Positions 1 to 7,692 of a stretch of DNA of 16,777 nt are shown here, one piece after another. Under the pieces are notes generated by a model. It saw only the letters and a program-made list of their open reading frames with translations. It had not been told where the DNA came from and did not search any database. This DNA is from an uncultured Clostridium sp. (GTDB lineage Bacteria; Bacillota; Clostridia; Lachnospirales; Lachnospiraceae). A program made the position numbers and the translations under genes. The stretch lies in assembly GCA_900543885.1 (NCBI GenBank), contig UQTA01000068.1, positions 1 to 16,777 on the forward strand, in the 5' to 3' direction. Position 1 is the stretch's first letter. Every line of letters begins with the position of its first letter.

Positions 1-1
1 A

Positions 2-58
2 GAACTTGTGAGTAGCGTATTGTTTACAATCGCCAAAGCATACACAATGAAGCAGTAA
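2..58 (+). CDS. Possible 3' end of an upstream gene (partial)
   Basis: One plus-strand frame is open from the window edge to a TAA at 56-58, ending in ...FTIAKAYTMKQ. Nothing upstream is visible, so it could be the last 18 codons of a gene or chance. No family is recognised. Confidence 0.25.
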   Translation, partial: ELVSSVLFTIAKAYTMKQ

Positions 59-87
59 GAAGTATCCGCAAGGACTTCAATTTCTCG

Positions 88-113
88 ATGTGTTTGAGTA
101 TATTTCAACACAT
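88..113 (+). other. Small hairpin just upstream of the aldo/keto reductase start
   Basis: ATGTGTT at 88-94 is perfectly complementary to AACACAT at 107-113, with a 12-nt loop. It ends about 10 nt before the ribosome-binding site AGGAAA (124-129). It could be the tail of an upstream terminator or a hairpin near the ribosome site; it lacks a strong U-run. Low certainty. Confidence 0.3.
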
Positions 114-134
114 TTTGAGTGGCAGGAAAAGTCC

Positions 135-1163
135 ATGAATAAGATCACACTTGGCAAAACAGGACTTGTCGTTGAAAAAAATGGCTTTGGATGTCTGCCG
201 ATCCAGCGCATCAGCCAACAGGATGCAGTATATCTGCTTCATAAAGCCTGTGATGGCGGAATCAACTTTTTTGATACTGCACGTGCCTATTCTGACAGTG
301 AACAGAAGGTTGGAGCAGCATTTTCATCCATGCGTGACCGCATAGTTCTGGCAACAAAGACAGAAGCGAAAACAGCAGAGGGATTTTGGAATGATCTGGA
401 AACCAGTCTTCGTACGTTAAAAACAGATTACATTGATATATACCAGTTTCATAATCCGCCCTTTTGTCCGAAGCCAGGCGGAGAGGACGGTCTTTATGAT
501 GCTGCTTTAAAGGCAAAAGAGCAGGGAAAGATCCGCCATATATCCATTACCAATCACCGGCTGACTGTAGCACATGAAGCGATCGATTCAGGACTTTATG
601 ATACTCTGCAGTTTCCTTTCAGCTATCTGGCCGGTGAACAGGAAATGGAACTTGTACGTAAATGCCGTGAGAAAAATATGGGATTTATTGCGATGAAAGG
701 CATGGCAGGCGGCCTTATACGTGATGGTTTTACAGCGGCAGCATGGATGGATACACAGGAAGGTGTTGTTCCAATCTGGGGAGTCCAGCGTGAAAGTGAA
801 CTGGATGAATTTTTGCAGTGCATTAAAGAAGGTGCAGAACTGACAAAAGAACGTCTGGCAGCCATCGAACAGGACCGCAAGGAACTTTGCGGTGAATTCT
901 GCCGTGGCTGCGGCTACTGTATGCCGTGTCCGGCCGGAATCGAGATCAATCAGTGTGCCCGCATGTCCCTTATGCTCAGAAGAGCTCCGGCTGCTGCATG
1001 GCTGACGGAAGGCTGGCAGCAGAAAATGCACCAGATTGAGAACTGTCTCCACTGCGGACACTGCATGTCTAAATGTCCTTATGGCCTCAACACACCAGAA
1101 CTGCTGCAGGCCAATTATGAGGATTACTGGAAGGTGCTTGAGGCAAGCAAAAAAGATAAATAA
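135..1163 (+). CDS. Aldo/keto reductase with C-terminal 4Fe-4S ferredoxin domain
   Basis: A 342-residue cytoplasmic oxidoreductase. The first two thirds are an aldo/keto reductase barrel. The catalytic tetrad is visible as Asp47 and Tyr52 (in DTARAYSDSE), Lys75 (in LATKTE) and His106 (in YQFHNPP). The C-terminal part has two cysteine clusters, CRGCGYCMPCPAGI and CLHCGHCMSKCPYGL, typical of the 4Fe-4S domain in the clostridial branch of this family. Such proteins probably couple carbonyl reduction to an iron-sulfur electron path; the substrate cannot be read from sequence. Start: the frame opens at 90, but AGGAAA lies 5 nt before the ATG at 135, and the conserved N-terminus MNKITLGKTGL begins there. 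It stands alone, followed by a strong terminator. Confidence 0.9.
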   Translation: MNKITLGKTGLVVEKNGFGCLPIQRISQQDAVYLLHKACDGGINFFDTARAYSDSEQKVGAAFSSMRDRIVLATKTEAKTAEGFWNDLETSLRTLKTDYIDIYQFHNPPFCPKPGGEDGLYDAALKAKEQGKIRHISITNHRLTVAHEAIDSGLYDTLQFPFSYLAGEQEMELVRKCREKNMGFIAMKGMAGGLIRDGFTAAAWMDTQEGVVPIWGVQRESELDEFLQCIKEGAELTKERLAAIEQDRKELCGEFCRGCGYCMPCPAGIEINQCARMSLMLRRAPAAAWLTEGWQQKMHQIENCLHCGHCMSKCPYGLNTPELLQANYEDYWKVLEASKKDK

Positions 1164-1184
1164 GATGGAAATTTAAGATACAGA

Positions 1185-1236
1185 AAAGTCCCCTTGCACA
1201 GTGCTTTTTGCACTCAGCAAGGGGACTTTCTATTTG
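1185..1236 (+). terminator. Rho-independent terminator after the aldo/keto reductase
   Basis: A perfect 13-bp stem pairs AAAGTCCCCTTGC (1185-1197) with GCAAGGGGACTTT (1217-1229). A second inner stem pairs AGTGC (1200-1204) with GCACT (1210-1214). The tail TTTCTATTT is only moderately U-rich. It sits 21 nt after the reductase stop codon. Confidence 0.85.
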
Positions 1237-1284
1237 GGTCAAAGGATATTCTAAATAGGAGCAGAAAGATTCCTTAATTTACTA

Positions 1285-1475
1285 TGAAAGTCCCGGACGG
1301 CAGCCGCGAATGAGCCATGCTTGCATGAGCGAATTCACGGGTATCGGACGGGCAAGCCGGTATGAGCAAGGAGCGCGATAGCGCGGATTGCGAATGCTGG
1401 CGACGATTGCGGGAGCACCAAAGGTGCGGAGCAATCGGCTTTCATGAATGGTGATGCCTGCGTCAGCAGGCATGT
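1285..1475. repeat. GC-rich, hairpin-dense intergenic element
   Basis: About 190 bp between the first terminator and the LysR gene, clearly more GC-rich than its surroundings and without a credible gene. It holds successive hairpins. TATCGG (1342-1347) pairs with CCGGTA (1357-1362) through one wobble. GCGC-GATA-GCGC lies at 1373-1384. A nested stem lies at 1404-1437 (CGATTGC/GCAATCG outside, GCACC-AAA-GGTGC inside). ATGCCTGC-GTCA-GCAGGCAT lies at 1454-1473. Short words recur: ATGAGC three times and GCGAAT three times. This resembles a dispersed structured repeat or a non-coding RNA. I know no family name for it and cannot tell the strand. Confidence 0.55.
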
Positions 1476-1494
1476 CAGTTTAGCTAAAATACAG

Positions 1495-1638
1495 TTATTT
1501 CAGACTTCCATCTCCACCCATTAACTGCGTCATCTCTTCAATGCGTTCCAATGGAAATGGCGGTTCGCATAAAGGCTTCATGGCAATGCTCATCAGTTTC
1601 ATAGGATTGTCATCTGCGGCAACCCGGTTGGTTACTTG
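1495..1638 (-). pseudogene. Possible C-terminal remnant of an unrecognised gene
   Basis: On the minus strand a 47-codon frame runs from just inside the LysR 3' end to a TAA at 1495-1497. It contains VAADDNPMKLMSIAMKPL and CEPPFPLERIEEMTQLMGG. The composition looks like real protein (no rare-residue bias, amphipathic end), but it has no start codon or ribosome site suited to its whole length and begins directly after a stop. An internal ATG would give about 35 residues. It may be the tail of a gene deleted next to the LysR gene. No family recognised. Confidence 0.35.
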
Positions 1639-2537
1639 TCAAGAAAAAGGGGACTATCGTTTGATGAAATCCCATCATAGTTAAAATTTCTGATAAATTC
1701 AAGGGTTTTCCTGACTGCAGGGGATAAATCATGGGTATCCCGTACACATGCGCCGATCACCCGTTCTTCCGCTGGAGTGATAGGAAGCATTTTCACTTCA
1801 TCTTCAAATCCGTACATGGTCAGAAGGGGCATGATCGCAAAACCAAAGCCGGCTTTGACCATTTCGACGGTTGTTTTATCATCTACTACGTGGCAAACAG
1901 TGCGAACGTCAAGGTTTAATTTGTCGATCATCCGTCGGGCATCTGCATCACAGGATTCCCGCTGCATGATAAACGGTTGATCGGCAAGGCTTTCAAGGGA
2001 GATATCAGTGTCTGATGCGGTTTTTGTTCCTTTAGGAAGAATACAGATCAGGGGATCTGCAAAAATACGGTAAAAGGGAAAATGTGGATTCACAGTCTGA
2101 GACAGGAAACCAATGTCAACTACTCCGGTTTTCAGCCACTCAATGATATTTTCATAAGAACCCTGGTAGATTTCAAATGTAATATGAGGATACTGTGCTT
2201 TAAATCCATAGATCAGAGCGGGCATATATTTGCACATGGAATTGAAAATGCCAAGGCGTACATGTCCTTTTTCCAGACCATTCAGATCAGACAGATATTG
2301 GAGCAGATTATCTTCTTTTTGCACCAGAGAGGAGATAAGGGGCAAAACACTTTCGCCGGTAGTGGTAAGAGTGACGCCCCGCCGGTTTCTGATAAAAAGA
2401 GAAACTCCGAATTCCTGTTCCATCTGCTTTACAATGTGACTGACTGCAGGCGGTGTAATATTGTGAAGCTCTGCTGCTTTTTGAAAACTGCTGTATTGTA
2501 CGATGGTGAGAAATATGCGGTAATTGAAAGTATCCAT
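1632..2537 (-). CDS. LysR-family transcriptional regulator (divergent from NSS transporter)
   Basis: A 301-residue DNA-binding regulator of ordinary LysR length. Residues 1-60 form the winged helix-turn-helix: FLTIVQYSSFQKAAELHNIT, then PPAVSHIVKQMEQEFGVSLF, then the wing RRGVTLTTTG. Residues about 90-290 form the periplasmic-binding-like effector domain (GHVRLGIFNSMCKYMPALIY, VVDIGFLSQ, VKAGFGFAIMPLLTMYG). Start: AGAGG lies 9 nt before the ATG on the minus strand. It is transcribed away from the transporter at 2671, which is the usual arrangement for a LysR protein that controls its neighbour; the ligand may be the transported amino acid, which is inference. The last residues (SSNDSPLFLDK) are not typical LysR sequence, and the gene overlaps a possible remnant. 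Confidence 0.93.
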   Translation of the reverse strand: MDTFNYRIFLTIVQYSSFQKAAELHNITPPAVSHIVKQMEQEFGVSLFIRNRRGVTLTTTGESVLPLISSLVQKEDNLLQYLSDLNGLEKGHVRLGIFNSMCKYMPALIYGFKAQYPHITFEIYQGSYENIIEWLKTGVVDIGFLSQTVNPHFPFYRIFADPLICILPKGTKTASDTDISLESLADQPFIMQRESCDADARRMIDKLNLDVRTVCHVVDDKTTVEMVKAGFGFAIMPLLTMYGFEDEVKMLPITPAEERVIGACVRDTHDLSPAVRKTLEFIRNFNYDGISSNDSPLFLDK

Positions 2538-2572
2538 AAGATATCCTCTTAGTATTTTTTAGATAAAAAAAA

Positions 2573-2638
2573 GTAAATTATAAGATAAATAACATTATAT
2601 TTATTTACTATTATTTTAATACTATGATTACATTGTGT
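2573..2638. promoter_or_regulatory. AT-rich divergent regulatory region with LysR-type inverted repeats
   Basis: The 133-bp gap between LysR and the transporter is almost pure AT in its middle. It carries ATAAATA (2585-2591)-N6-TATTTAT (2598-2604) and an overlapping GTAAAT (2573-2578)/ATTTAC (2603-2608) pair. A TATGAT at about 2622-2627 could be a -10 box for the transporter. LysR boxes are AT-rich interrupted dyads, so this is the natural operator candidate, but in such AT-rich DNA dyads also arise by chance. Confidence 0.35.
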
Positions 2639-2670
2639 CAAATAAAGTAATATGAAAATGGGGGATACAA

Positions 2671-4062
2671 ATGAAAAAGAAAAGTAGTTTTACAGGACAG
2701 CTGGGATTTGTTTTTGCGGCAGCTGGAAGTGCAGTTGGTGTGGGGAACCTCTGGCGCTTTCCTTTTCTGGCTGCAAAGGATGGAGGTGGTGTTTTTCTGC
2801 TGATCTATCTGGTTTTGATCTTTACAGTCGGTTTTGTGCTTTTGACTACGGATATTGCCATCGGGCGCAGAACAGGAAAAAGTGCCATTTATGCCTATGA
2901 AAGCATGAATCACAAATGGAAGTTTCTTGGTGTGATCACATTTTTTGTACCTGTTCTGATCATGACATATTATGCGGTGATCGGTGGATGGATCCTTAAA
3001 TATATCTTATTATTTCTTACCGGCAATGTAGAAGCAGCTGCACAGGACAACTGCTTTACAGGATTTATCACTGCACCAGGCTCTGTGTGGTACGGACTGG
3101 CCTTTATGCTTGCTACGGCCTTTATTGTGTATAATGGTGTGGAAAAAGGAATTGAACGTGTATCTAAAACAATGATGCCTATGCTGTTAGGGATCGTGAT
3201 TGGAATTGCTTTCTATTCTCTGACACTGAAAAACACAGCAGATGATGGAAGTATCCGAACAGGTATGCAGGGCTTAAAGGTTTATCTGACGCCGGACTGG
3301 TCTGGTATGACTGTGTCAAGGTTTCTGCAGATCACACTGGATGCCATGAGCCAGCTGTTTTTTTCTTTAAGTGTTTCAATGGGTATTATGATCACTTATG
3401 GCTCTTATGTAAAACCAGATGTTGACCTAGGAAAATCTGTGTCAATGATCGAATTTATGGATACAGGCGTTGCACTTTTAGCGGGAGTTATGATCATCCC
3501 GGCTGTTTATGCATTCTTTGGTGTGGATGGAATGTCTGCTGGTCCTGGTCTGATGTTTATTTCGCTGCCTAAGGTATTTTATCGCATGGGTGTTGCCGGA
3601 AGGATCATCGGCATTCTCTTTTTCGTTCTTGCAGCGTTTGCAGCACTGACATCCTGCATTTCAGTTTTGGAGTCCATCACTGCAAACTGCATGGAGATTT
3701 TTCACACAGAACGGAAAAAGACAACAGGAATTTTATCGGTTATTTATTTAATAGCAACTGCTGTTATAGCGCTGGGATACAGTATTTTCTATGTGGAAGT
3801 CATGCTTCCTAACGGAAGTACAGGGCAGTTATTGGATATTATGGATTATATCAGCAACAGCTTTATGATGCCTTTTATTGCTTTACTGTCTGCCATTTTT
3901 ATTGGATGGGTCATGAAACCAGGCTGGATCGTGGAAGAAATGGAACGAGGCGGAAAGAAATTTGGCCGGAAAAGACTTTATGTAGTCATGATCAAATATC
4001 TGATGCCGGTTATTATGTTCGTACTGTTTTTACAGTCCACAGGTATCCTGAATCATTTTTAA
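2671..4062 (+). CDS. Sodium-dependent amino acid transporter (NSS/SNF family)
   Basis: A 463-residue integral membrane symporter of the neurotransmitter:sodium symporter family (LeuT fold). The family signature lies in the first helix: AAAGSAVGVGNLWRFPFLAA followed by DGGGVFLLIYL. About eleven hydrophobic segments follow, which fits the shortened bacterial subgroup. This subgroup includes tryptophan- and tyrosine-type carriers; aromatic or branched-chain substrates are possible but not decided by sequence. Start: GGGGGA lies 5-6 nt before the ATG, followed by a charged MKKKSS leader. It is divergent from the LysR gene and closed by its own terminator at 4113, so it is probably a single-gene transcript under LysR control. 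Confidence 0.93.
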   Translation: MKKKSSFTGQLGFVFAAAGSAVGVGNLWRFPFLAAKDGGGVFLLIYLVLIFTVGFVLLTTDIAIGRRTGKSAIYAYESMNHKWKFLGVITFFVPVLIMTYYAVIGGWILKYILLFLTGNVEAAAQDNCFTGFITAPGSVWYGLAFMLATAFIVYNGVEKGIERVSKTMMPMLLGIVIGIAFYSLTLKNTADDGSIRTGMQGLKVYLTPDWSGMTVSRFLQITLDAMSQLFFSLSVSMGIMITYGSYVKPDVDLGKSVSMIEFMDTGVALLAGVMIIPAVYAFFGVDGMSAGPGLMFISLPKVFYRMGVAGRIIGILFFVLAAFAALTSCISVLESITANCMEIFHTERKKTTGILSVIYLIATAVIALGYSIFYVEVMLPNGSTGQLLDIMDYISNSFMMPFIALLSAIFIGWVMKPGWIVEEMERGGKKFGRKRLYVVMIKYLMPVIMFVLFLQSTGILNHF

Positions 4063-4112
4063 GTATAAATCTGTCGGAACTAGCACATATAAGCAGAAGC
4101 CTTATAAAAATG

Positions 4113-4157
4113 ACATCCCGTTCAGGAGCAATCCTGCAGGCGGGATGTTGTTTTTTT
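4113..4157 (+). terminator. Rho-independent terminator after the NSS transporter
   Basis: ACATCCCG (4113-4120) pairs with CGGGATGT (4141-4148). Inside it CAGGA (4123-4127) pairs with TCCTG (4132-4136). A run of seven T follows at 4151-4157. Confidence 0.88.
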
Positions 4158-4190
4158 ATGGAAAACCCATCAAAAGCAAAGCTGGAAACA

Positions 4191-4227
4191 TTGACACGTT
4201 GACAAAAAGAGTGATAAGCTGTAAATC
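4191..4227 (+). promoter_or_regulatory. Possible promoter of the chimeric receptor pseudogene
   Basis: Two consensus -35 hexamers TTGACA lie 8 bp apart (4191-4196 and 4199-4204). The matching -10 boxes are poor: GATAAG at 4213-4218 for the first and TAAATC at 4222-4227 for the second. The position, between a terminator and the next gene's ribosome site (GGGG at 4249-4252), fits a promoter. Confidence 0.4.
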
Positions 4228-4262
4228 AATGTATTGTGTAAGAATGATGGGGACAACAGAGT

Positions 4263-5161
4263 GTGAAAATAAAAGATAAAAAACGAAATTAGCTTTGCTG
4301 CTTTGCAATCTGCTATTGATCTTGTTTATGGTGATAGCAGCGGGGGCATATTCCGGGCATATTTATAGGCTTCAGGAAAAGTCGAAAACAGAAGATTTCA
4401 TTAGAATGGTGGAATCTATGAAGCAGTTTTCACAGAATTATATTAATAATGAAAAAGGTTATGTAAAAGACTGGGCTGCTTATATTTCAGGACATGATAT
4501 GACAATGGGAGAGGCGCTGGAGTTTCTGCGTGATATTAACGCAAATGAAGAGCGCTTTACACATATTGTAGATATGGACTCTTATGAAGCGTACTCTTCT
4601 TATTATTCTCCGGGAGAGGAAAAGACCGATACATATCTGGAATATATCCGGGGATATAATTTCCAGGATGATTATAATAAGGTAAATGAGCTGCGAAACC
4701 GGCTGGAAAATACAGAAAGTGGGGTTTTGCGCTACAAAAATTTCAGGGAAACAGACTGTTTCTGGTACTATTCATCTTTTGGTTCAGGCTCTGCCCTGGA
4801 TATTTTAGGGGAGAAAAGCGTCTATGCATACAGAGAACCATGGTTTGGATTTTCAGCCAATACAAATGGAGATCATTATGAGTATGCAGTTGAATTTTTA
4901 CGTTTTCTGGCAACAGAAGATGAAATTAATAAAATGGGCACAATTAAGGGAATTCCTTCTGTAGCAGTTAAAAAGACAGAAAATCCTGTTTATCAATATG
5001 TTTTAAATCTAAAAGATCCTCAGATGGAGTATGTAAATGACGGAACGATCACACCGAAGATCATGTCTGGGTGGTATGAATGTACCAGTCAGTACGGGGC
5101 AGGGGAATTTGTAAGTGGCAGAGAAGCTTTGGAGTATTTTATAAGTTCCTGTAAACAGTAA
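4263..5161 (+). pseudogene. Chimeric remnant: membrane sensor domain fused to solute-binding-protein C-terminus
   Basis: The open frame from a TTG at 4295 (288 residues) starts inside a membrane helix (LLCNLLLILFMVIAAGAYS). A GTG at 4263 with GGGG upstream would supply the missing basic leader, but it hits TAG at 4290-4292. One extra A in the run 4278-4283 would restore MKIKDKKTKLALLL, so a one-base deletion is likely. Residues 25-172 resemble the extracellular sensor of clostridial membrane kinases or cyclases (SMKQFSQNYINNEKGYVKDW, DCFWYYSSFGSGSALDILG) and look short for that family. From residue 173 (base 4811) the sequence becomes the C-terminal third of a family-1 solute-binding protein (YAYREPWFGFSANT, AVEFLRFLATEDEINKM, IKGIPSV). 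A deletion fusing a sensor gene to a downstream binding-protein gene explains this. It lacks any output domain. Confidence 0.7.
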
Positions 5162-5167
5162 AAGCAG

Positions 5168-5209
5168 AAAAGACTGCCGGCGTTAAGCAAGCGCCTGCAG
5201 TCTTTTTTT
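5168..5209 (+). terminator. Shared bidirectional terminator (chimeric gene / brnQ)
   Basis: AAAAGACTGC (5168-5177) pairs with GCAGTCTTTT (5197-5206). GGCG (5179-5182) pairs with CGCC (5192-5195). Seven T follow on the plus strand at 5203-5209. The brnQ stop codon (5183-5185, minus strand) falls in the loop, so the same hairpin serves both convergent genes; the minus-strand U-tail is broken by CTG and is weaker. Confidence 0.85.
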
Positions 5210-6547
5210 GCTGTTTTTGGAACAAAGACCTATGATCAGTCCGATCATTGCCGGTATGATCCAGCCAAGATTTAAATGAAAGAATGGAAGGAAGGTCTGG
5301 GCAAATTCTACAGCCTTATCCAGATGGAATAGCATTTGCACCTGCTCTGGAAGGGTTTTAAAAAAGTCGAATATAGAAGCAGCCCAGGTAAAGGCAGTGA
5401 CCCATATATATACATTTTTATCATGGTCAAGATGTTTCCCAAACATGGCTAAAAGGATCAAAGCAATAGCCGGAGGATAGATCAGCATAAGAACCGGCAC
5501 AGAATAGCGTATGATGGTGGAAAGCCCCATGTTGGATATAATAAAGGAAAATAATGTAAAAATAATGGCCCAGGTTCTGTAAGACAGTTTATTAGGGAAC
5601 ATTTGTACAAAGGTTTCAGAGCAGCTGGTAATCAGTCCGATGGAGGTTTTTAAACAGGCAAAAGTAATGGTAACTGCCAGGATCAAAAGACCGGCTCTGC
5701 CCAGATAATGACTGGAGATCTGAGATAATGCAATGCCGCCGTTTTCAGAAATGGCAAACAGCCCCAGGGACTGAGCACCCATAAGGATAGTCAGCATATA
5801 GATCAGCACCATTAAAATACCGGCAAGAATCCCTGAACAGAGCACTTCATGTGCTATGACGGTATCTTCTGTAACACCCATCTGACGGATCACATTGATC
5901 ACTACGATTCCGAAAGCCAGTCCTGCAATGGCATCCATGGTTCCGTAACCTTCTGATAAAGCGTGGAACATGGCGCCTGTTTCATAAGAAGCATCTGGCT
6001 GGGCTGCTGATACAGAAATACCAGGATGCAGCAGTGCAGCAAGGATAAGGATCGCCAGAAAAAATAAAAACAAAGGATTGATCACTTTGCCGATCCACAG
6101 TGTGATATTGCCTGGTTTTAAGGAGAAAAACAATACCAGTGCAAAGAAAACAGCGGAAAAAACAAGAAGAGCTGTTCTTTCTGAAATCTGGCTTCCAAGG
6201 ATAGGCTGGATGCCGGTGGTAAAGGATGTGGTAGCACATCTTGGAATAGCGAAGCAGGGACCAATGGTCAGGTAGAGCAGGCAGGTAAAAAAGTAGCTGT
6301 AGCGTTTTCCGACTTTTGCAGACAGTGCCTGTAAGCCGTCAGAATGGGTATTTCCAATAGCAGCAACACCTAAAATAGGAATTCCTACAGCAGTGATGAT
6401 AAAACCAGCTGCAGCCGGAATCAGGTTCTTTCCTGCCAGCTGTCCAAGGTGTACCGGGAAGATCAGATTTCCGGCACCGAAGAACATGCCAAAAAGGGTA
6501 GCAGCCACCAGCAGTCGCTGATGGAGAGAAAGTTGTTTTTTATTCAT
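5183..6547 (-). CDS. brnQ: Branched-chain amino acid:cation symporter (BrnQ, LIV-II)
   Basis: A 454-residue membrane carrier for leucine, isoleucine and valine driven by a cation gradient. The N-terminus shows the family hallmark LFGMFFGAGNLIFPVHLGQ in the first helix, then GPCFAIPRCATTSFTTGIQP. About twelve hydrophobic segments are spread over the full length. Length is normal for BrnQ. Start: the frame also opens at a GTG (6559), but that GTG is part of the ribosome site AGGTGA, which sits 8 nt before the ATG at 6547, so the ATG (MNKKQLS) is preferred. It is divergent from the LysR gene at 6768, with a dyad operator candidate overlapping its likely promoter. Confidence 0.94.
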   Translation of the reverse strand: MNKKQLSLHQRLLVAATLFGMFFGAGNLIFPVHLGQLAGKNLIPAAAGFIITAVGIPILGVAAIGNTHSDGLQALSAKVGKRYSYFFTCLLYLTIGPCFAIPRCATTSFTTGIQPILGSQISERTALLVFSAVFFALVLFFSLKPGNITLWIGKVINPLFLFFLAILILAALLHPGISVSAAQPDASYETGAMFHALSEGYGTMDAIAGLAFGIVVINVIRQMGVTEDTVIAHEVLCSGILAGILMVLIYMLTILMGAQSLGLFAISENGGIALSQISSHYLGRAGLLILAVTITFACLKTSIGLITSCSETFVQMFPNKLSYRTWAIIFTLFSFIISNMGLSTIIRYSVPVLMLIYPPAIALILLAMFGKHLDHDKNVYIWVTAFTWAASIFDFFKTLPEQVQMLFHLDKAVEFAQTFLPFFHLNLGWIIPAMIGLIIGLCSKNSKKRLQALA

Positions 6548-6582
6548 AGTGTGATTCACCTCATGATTTTATGATATACAGC

Positions 6583-6614
6583 AATCGTTCGTTTATATAT
6601 TTTCCTGAACGGTT
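6583..6614. promoter_or_regulatory. Interrupted dyad in the brnQ-lysR gap (operator candidate)
   Basis: AATCGTTC (6583-6590) and GAACGGTT (6607-6614) form an 8-bp inverted repeat with one mismatch, separated by 16 bp that contain TATATA, a possible brnQ -10 (read on the minus strand). The dyad lies between the two divergent genes and would overlap the brnQ promoter. Binding by the adjacent LysR protein is inference. Confidence 0.45.
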
Positions 6615-6635
6615 ATTTTAAGTGTACAGCCAGAC

Positions 6636-6664
6636 TTGCAGTTTGTGAAATCCGTGTTTATAAT
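6636..6664 (+). promoter_or_regulatory. Sigma-A promoter of the second LysR gene
   Basis: -35 TTGCAG (6636-6641), exactly 17 bp spacing, -10 TATAAT (6659-6664, perfect consensus). It points into the LysR gene at 6768, giving a leader of about 95 nt. Confidence 0.7.
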
Positions 6665-6767
6665 AGAACTATGACAAAATGTAATACCCTGTTGATAGCC
6701 GGTGGCTGATAGGATCAGGGGATGGAAATCGTTATTGAAGATCTGTGAAGGGAGAATGGTTAAACAG

Positions 6768-7661
6768 ATGGATGCGAAAAAACTGGAAATTTTAATGACA
6801 GCGGTAGATCTGGGAAGTTTTTCAAAAGCGTCAGAAGTGGTAGGATATACACAGTCTGGTCTTACTCATCTGGTAAACAGTATGGAGAGGGAGATCGGAT
6901 TTGCGCTGATCATAAGAAGCCATAATGGTATTTCCCTTACAGAGCAGGGAAAAGAACTGGTACCTGCCATCAGACAGTTCCTTCAGGCCAATGCAAGTCT
7001 GGAAAACCGTATTCAGGCTATGGCAAAGCAGCAGGGGGAGACCATCCGTATTGCAGCTTATGCCAGCATGGCAATGTTCTGGATGCCGGAGATCTTATAC
7101 CGTTTTCGAAGGATCTGCCCTAAGGTGGATGTAGATCTTCGGATGGTGGATCATGCACTAGAGCCGTTTGAACTGCTTCAGGAAGGAAAAACAGATGTGA
7201 TATTTGCCAGCAGACAAAGTGGTGTAAGCTGTGAATGGACGCCTCTTTATAATGAATTATTGTATGCCATCCTTCCAAAAAACTATCCATTAAATGGGCG
7301 TACCTGGTTTCCTTTAAAAGAGTTTGAAGGAAAAGATTTTCTCATGCCCTATGGCCGTTTTGATATTGATGTTCATGCCGCATTTAAAAAAGAAGGAGTA
7401 AAAGCCAGGGAACAGACCGTCTATGTGGATGATGAAACGGTGATCCGTATGGTTGGAAAAGGACTTGGCATATCCATGATGTCGGAATTCATGATTCGGG
7501 GCAATACAGATGATGTCTGCTGTGTGCCGGTTGTGCCGGAATGCATCCGGGAACTGGGGATGGGAATGAAAAAGGATGAGGAGCCTTCGGACAGTGTGCA
7601 GAAGTTAAAAGACTGCGTATTGGAGTATGTAGGGGAGTTAAAGAAAAGAAAAAAGTCTTGA
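6768..7661 (+). CDS. LysR-family transcriptional regulator (divergent from brnQ)
   Basis: A DNA-binding regulator of 297 residues. The N-terminal helix-turn-helix is clear (LEILMTAVDLGSFSKASEVV, then YTQSGLTHLVNSMEREIGFA, wing HNGISLTEQG). An effector domain follows (IRIAAYASMAMFWMPEILYR, KTDVIFASRQ, VIRMVGKGLGISMMSEFMI). The start is not certain. The GGGAG at 6750-6754 is 13 nt before the ATG at 6768 and only 1 nt before an ATG at 6756. The longer frame from a GTG at 6702 has no ribosome site. I choose 6768 because MDAKKLEIL aligns with the usual LysR N-terminus. It is divergent from brnQ and may control it. The 3' end overlaps the -35 box of the pheST promoter. Confidence 0.91.
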   Translation: MDAKKLEILMTAVDLGSFSKASEVVGYTQSGLTHLVNSMEREIGFALIIRSHNGISLTEQGKELVPAIRQFLQANASLENRIQAMAKQQGETIRIAAYASMAMFWMPEILYRFRRICPKVDVDLRMVDHALEPFELLQEGKTDVIFASRQSGVSCEWTPLYNELLYAILPKNYPLNGRTWFPLKEFEGKDFLMPYGRFDIDVHAAFKKEGVKAREQTVYVDDETVIRMVGKGLGISMMSEFMIRGNTDDVCCVPVVPECIRELGMGMKKDEEPSDSVQKLKDCVLEYVGELKKRKKS

Positions 7662-7686
7662 CTTTTCTGATCAAAATGACTAGAAT
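7658..7686 (+). promoter_or_regulatory. pheST promoter
   Basis: -35 TTGACT (7658-7663), 17 bp spacing, -10 TAGAAT (7681-7686). It overlaps the last codons of the LysR gene and lies just upstream of the T-box leader, with a transcription start expected near 7693. Confidence 0.7.
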
Positions 7687-7692
7687 GATTTA

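Noticed and set aside
588..1061. 157-residue minus-strand open frame opposite the aldo/keto reductase
   Set aside because: Shadow of a well-supported gene on the other strand, with no promoter or ribosome site.
1282..1473. 63-residue minus-strand open frame over the hairpin-rich element
   Set aside because: No ribosome site, and the sequence is dominated by palindromes that force the codons; not a credible protein.
3906..4202. 98-residue frame overlapping the transporter 3' end and running through its terminator
   Set aside because: Out-of-frame reading of the transporter; crosses a terminator hairpin.
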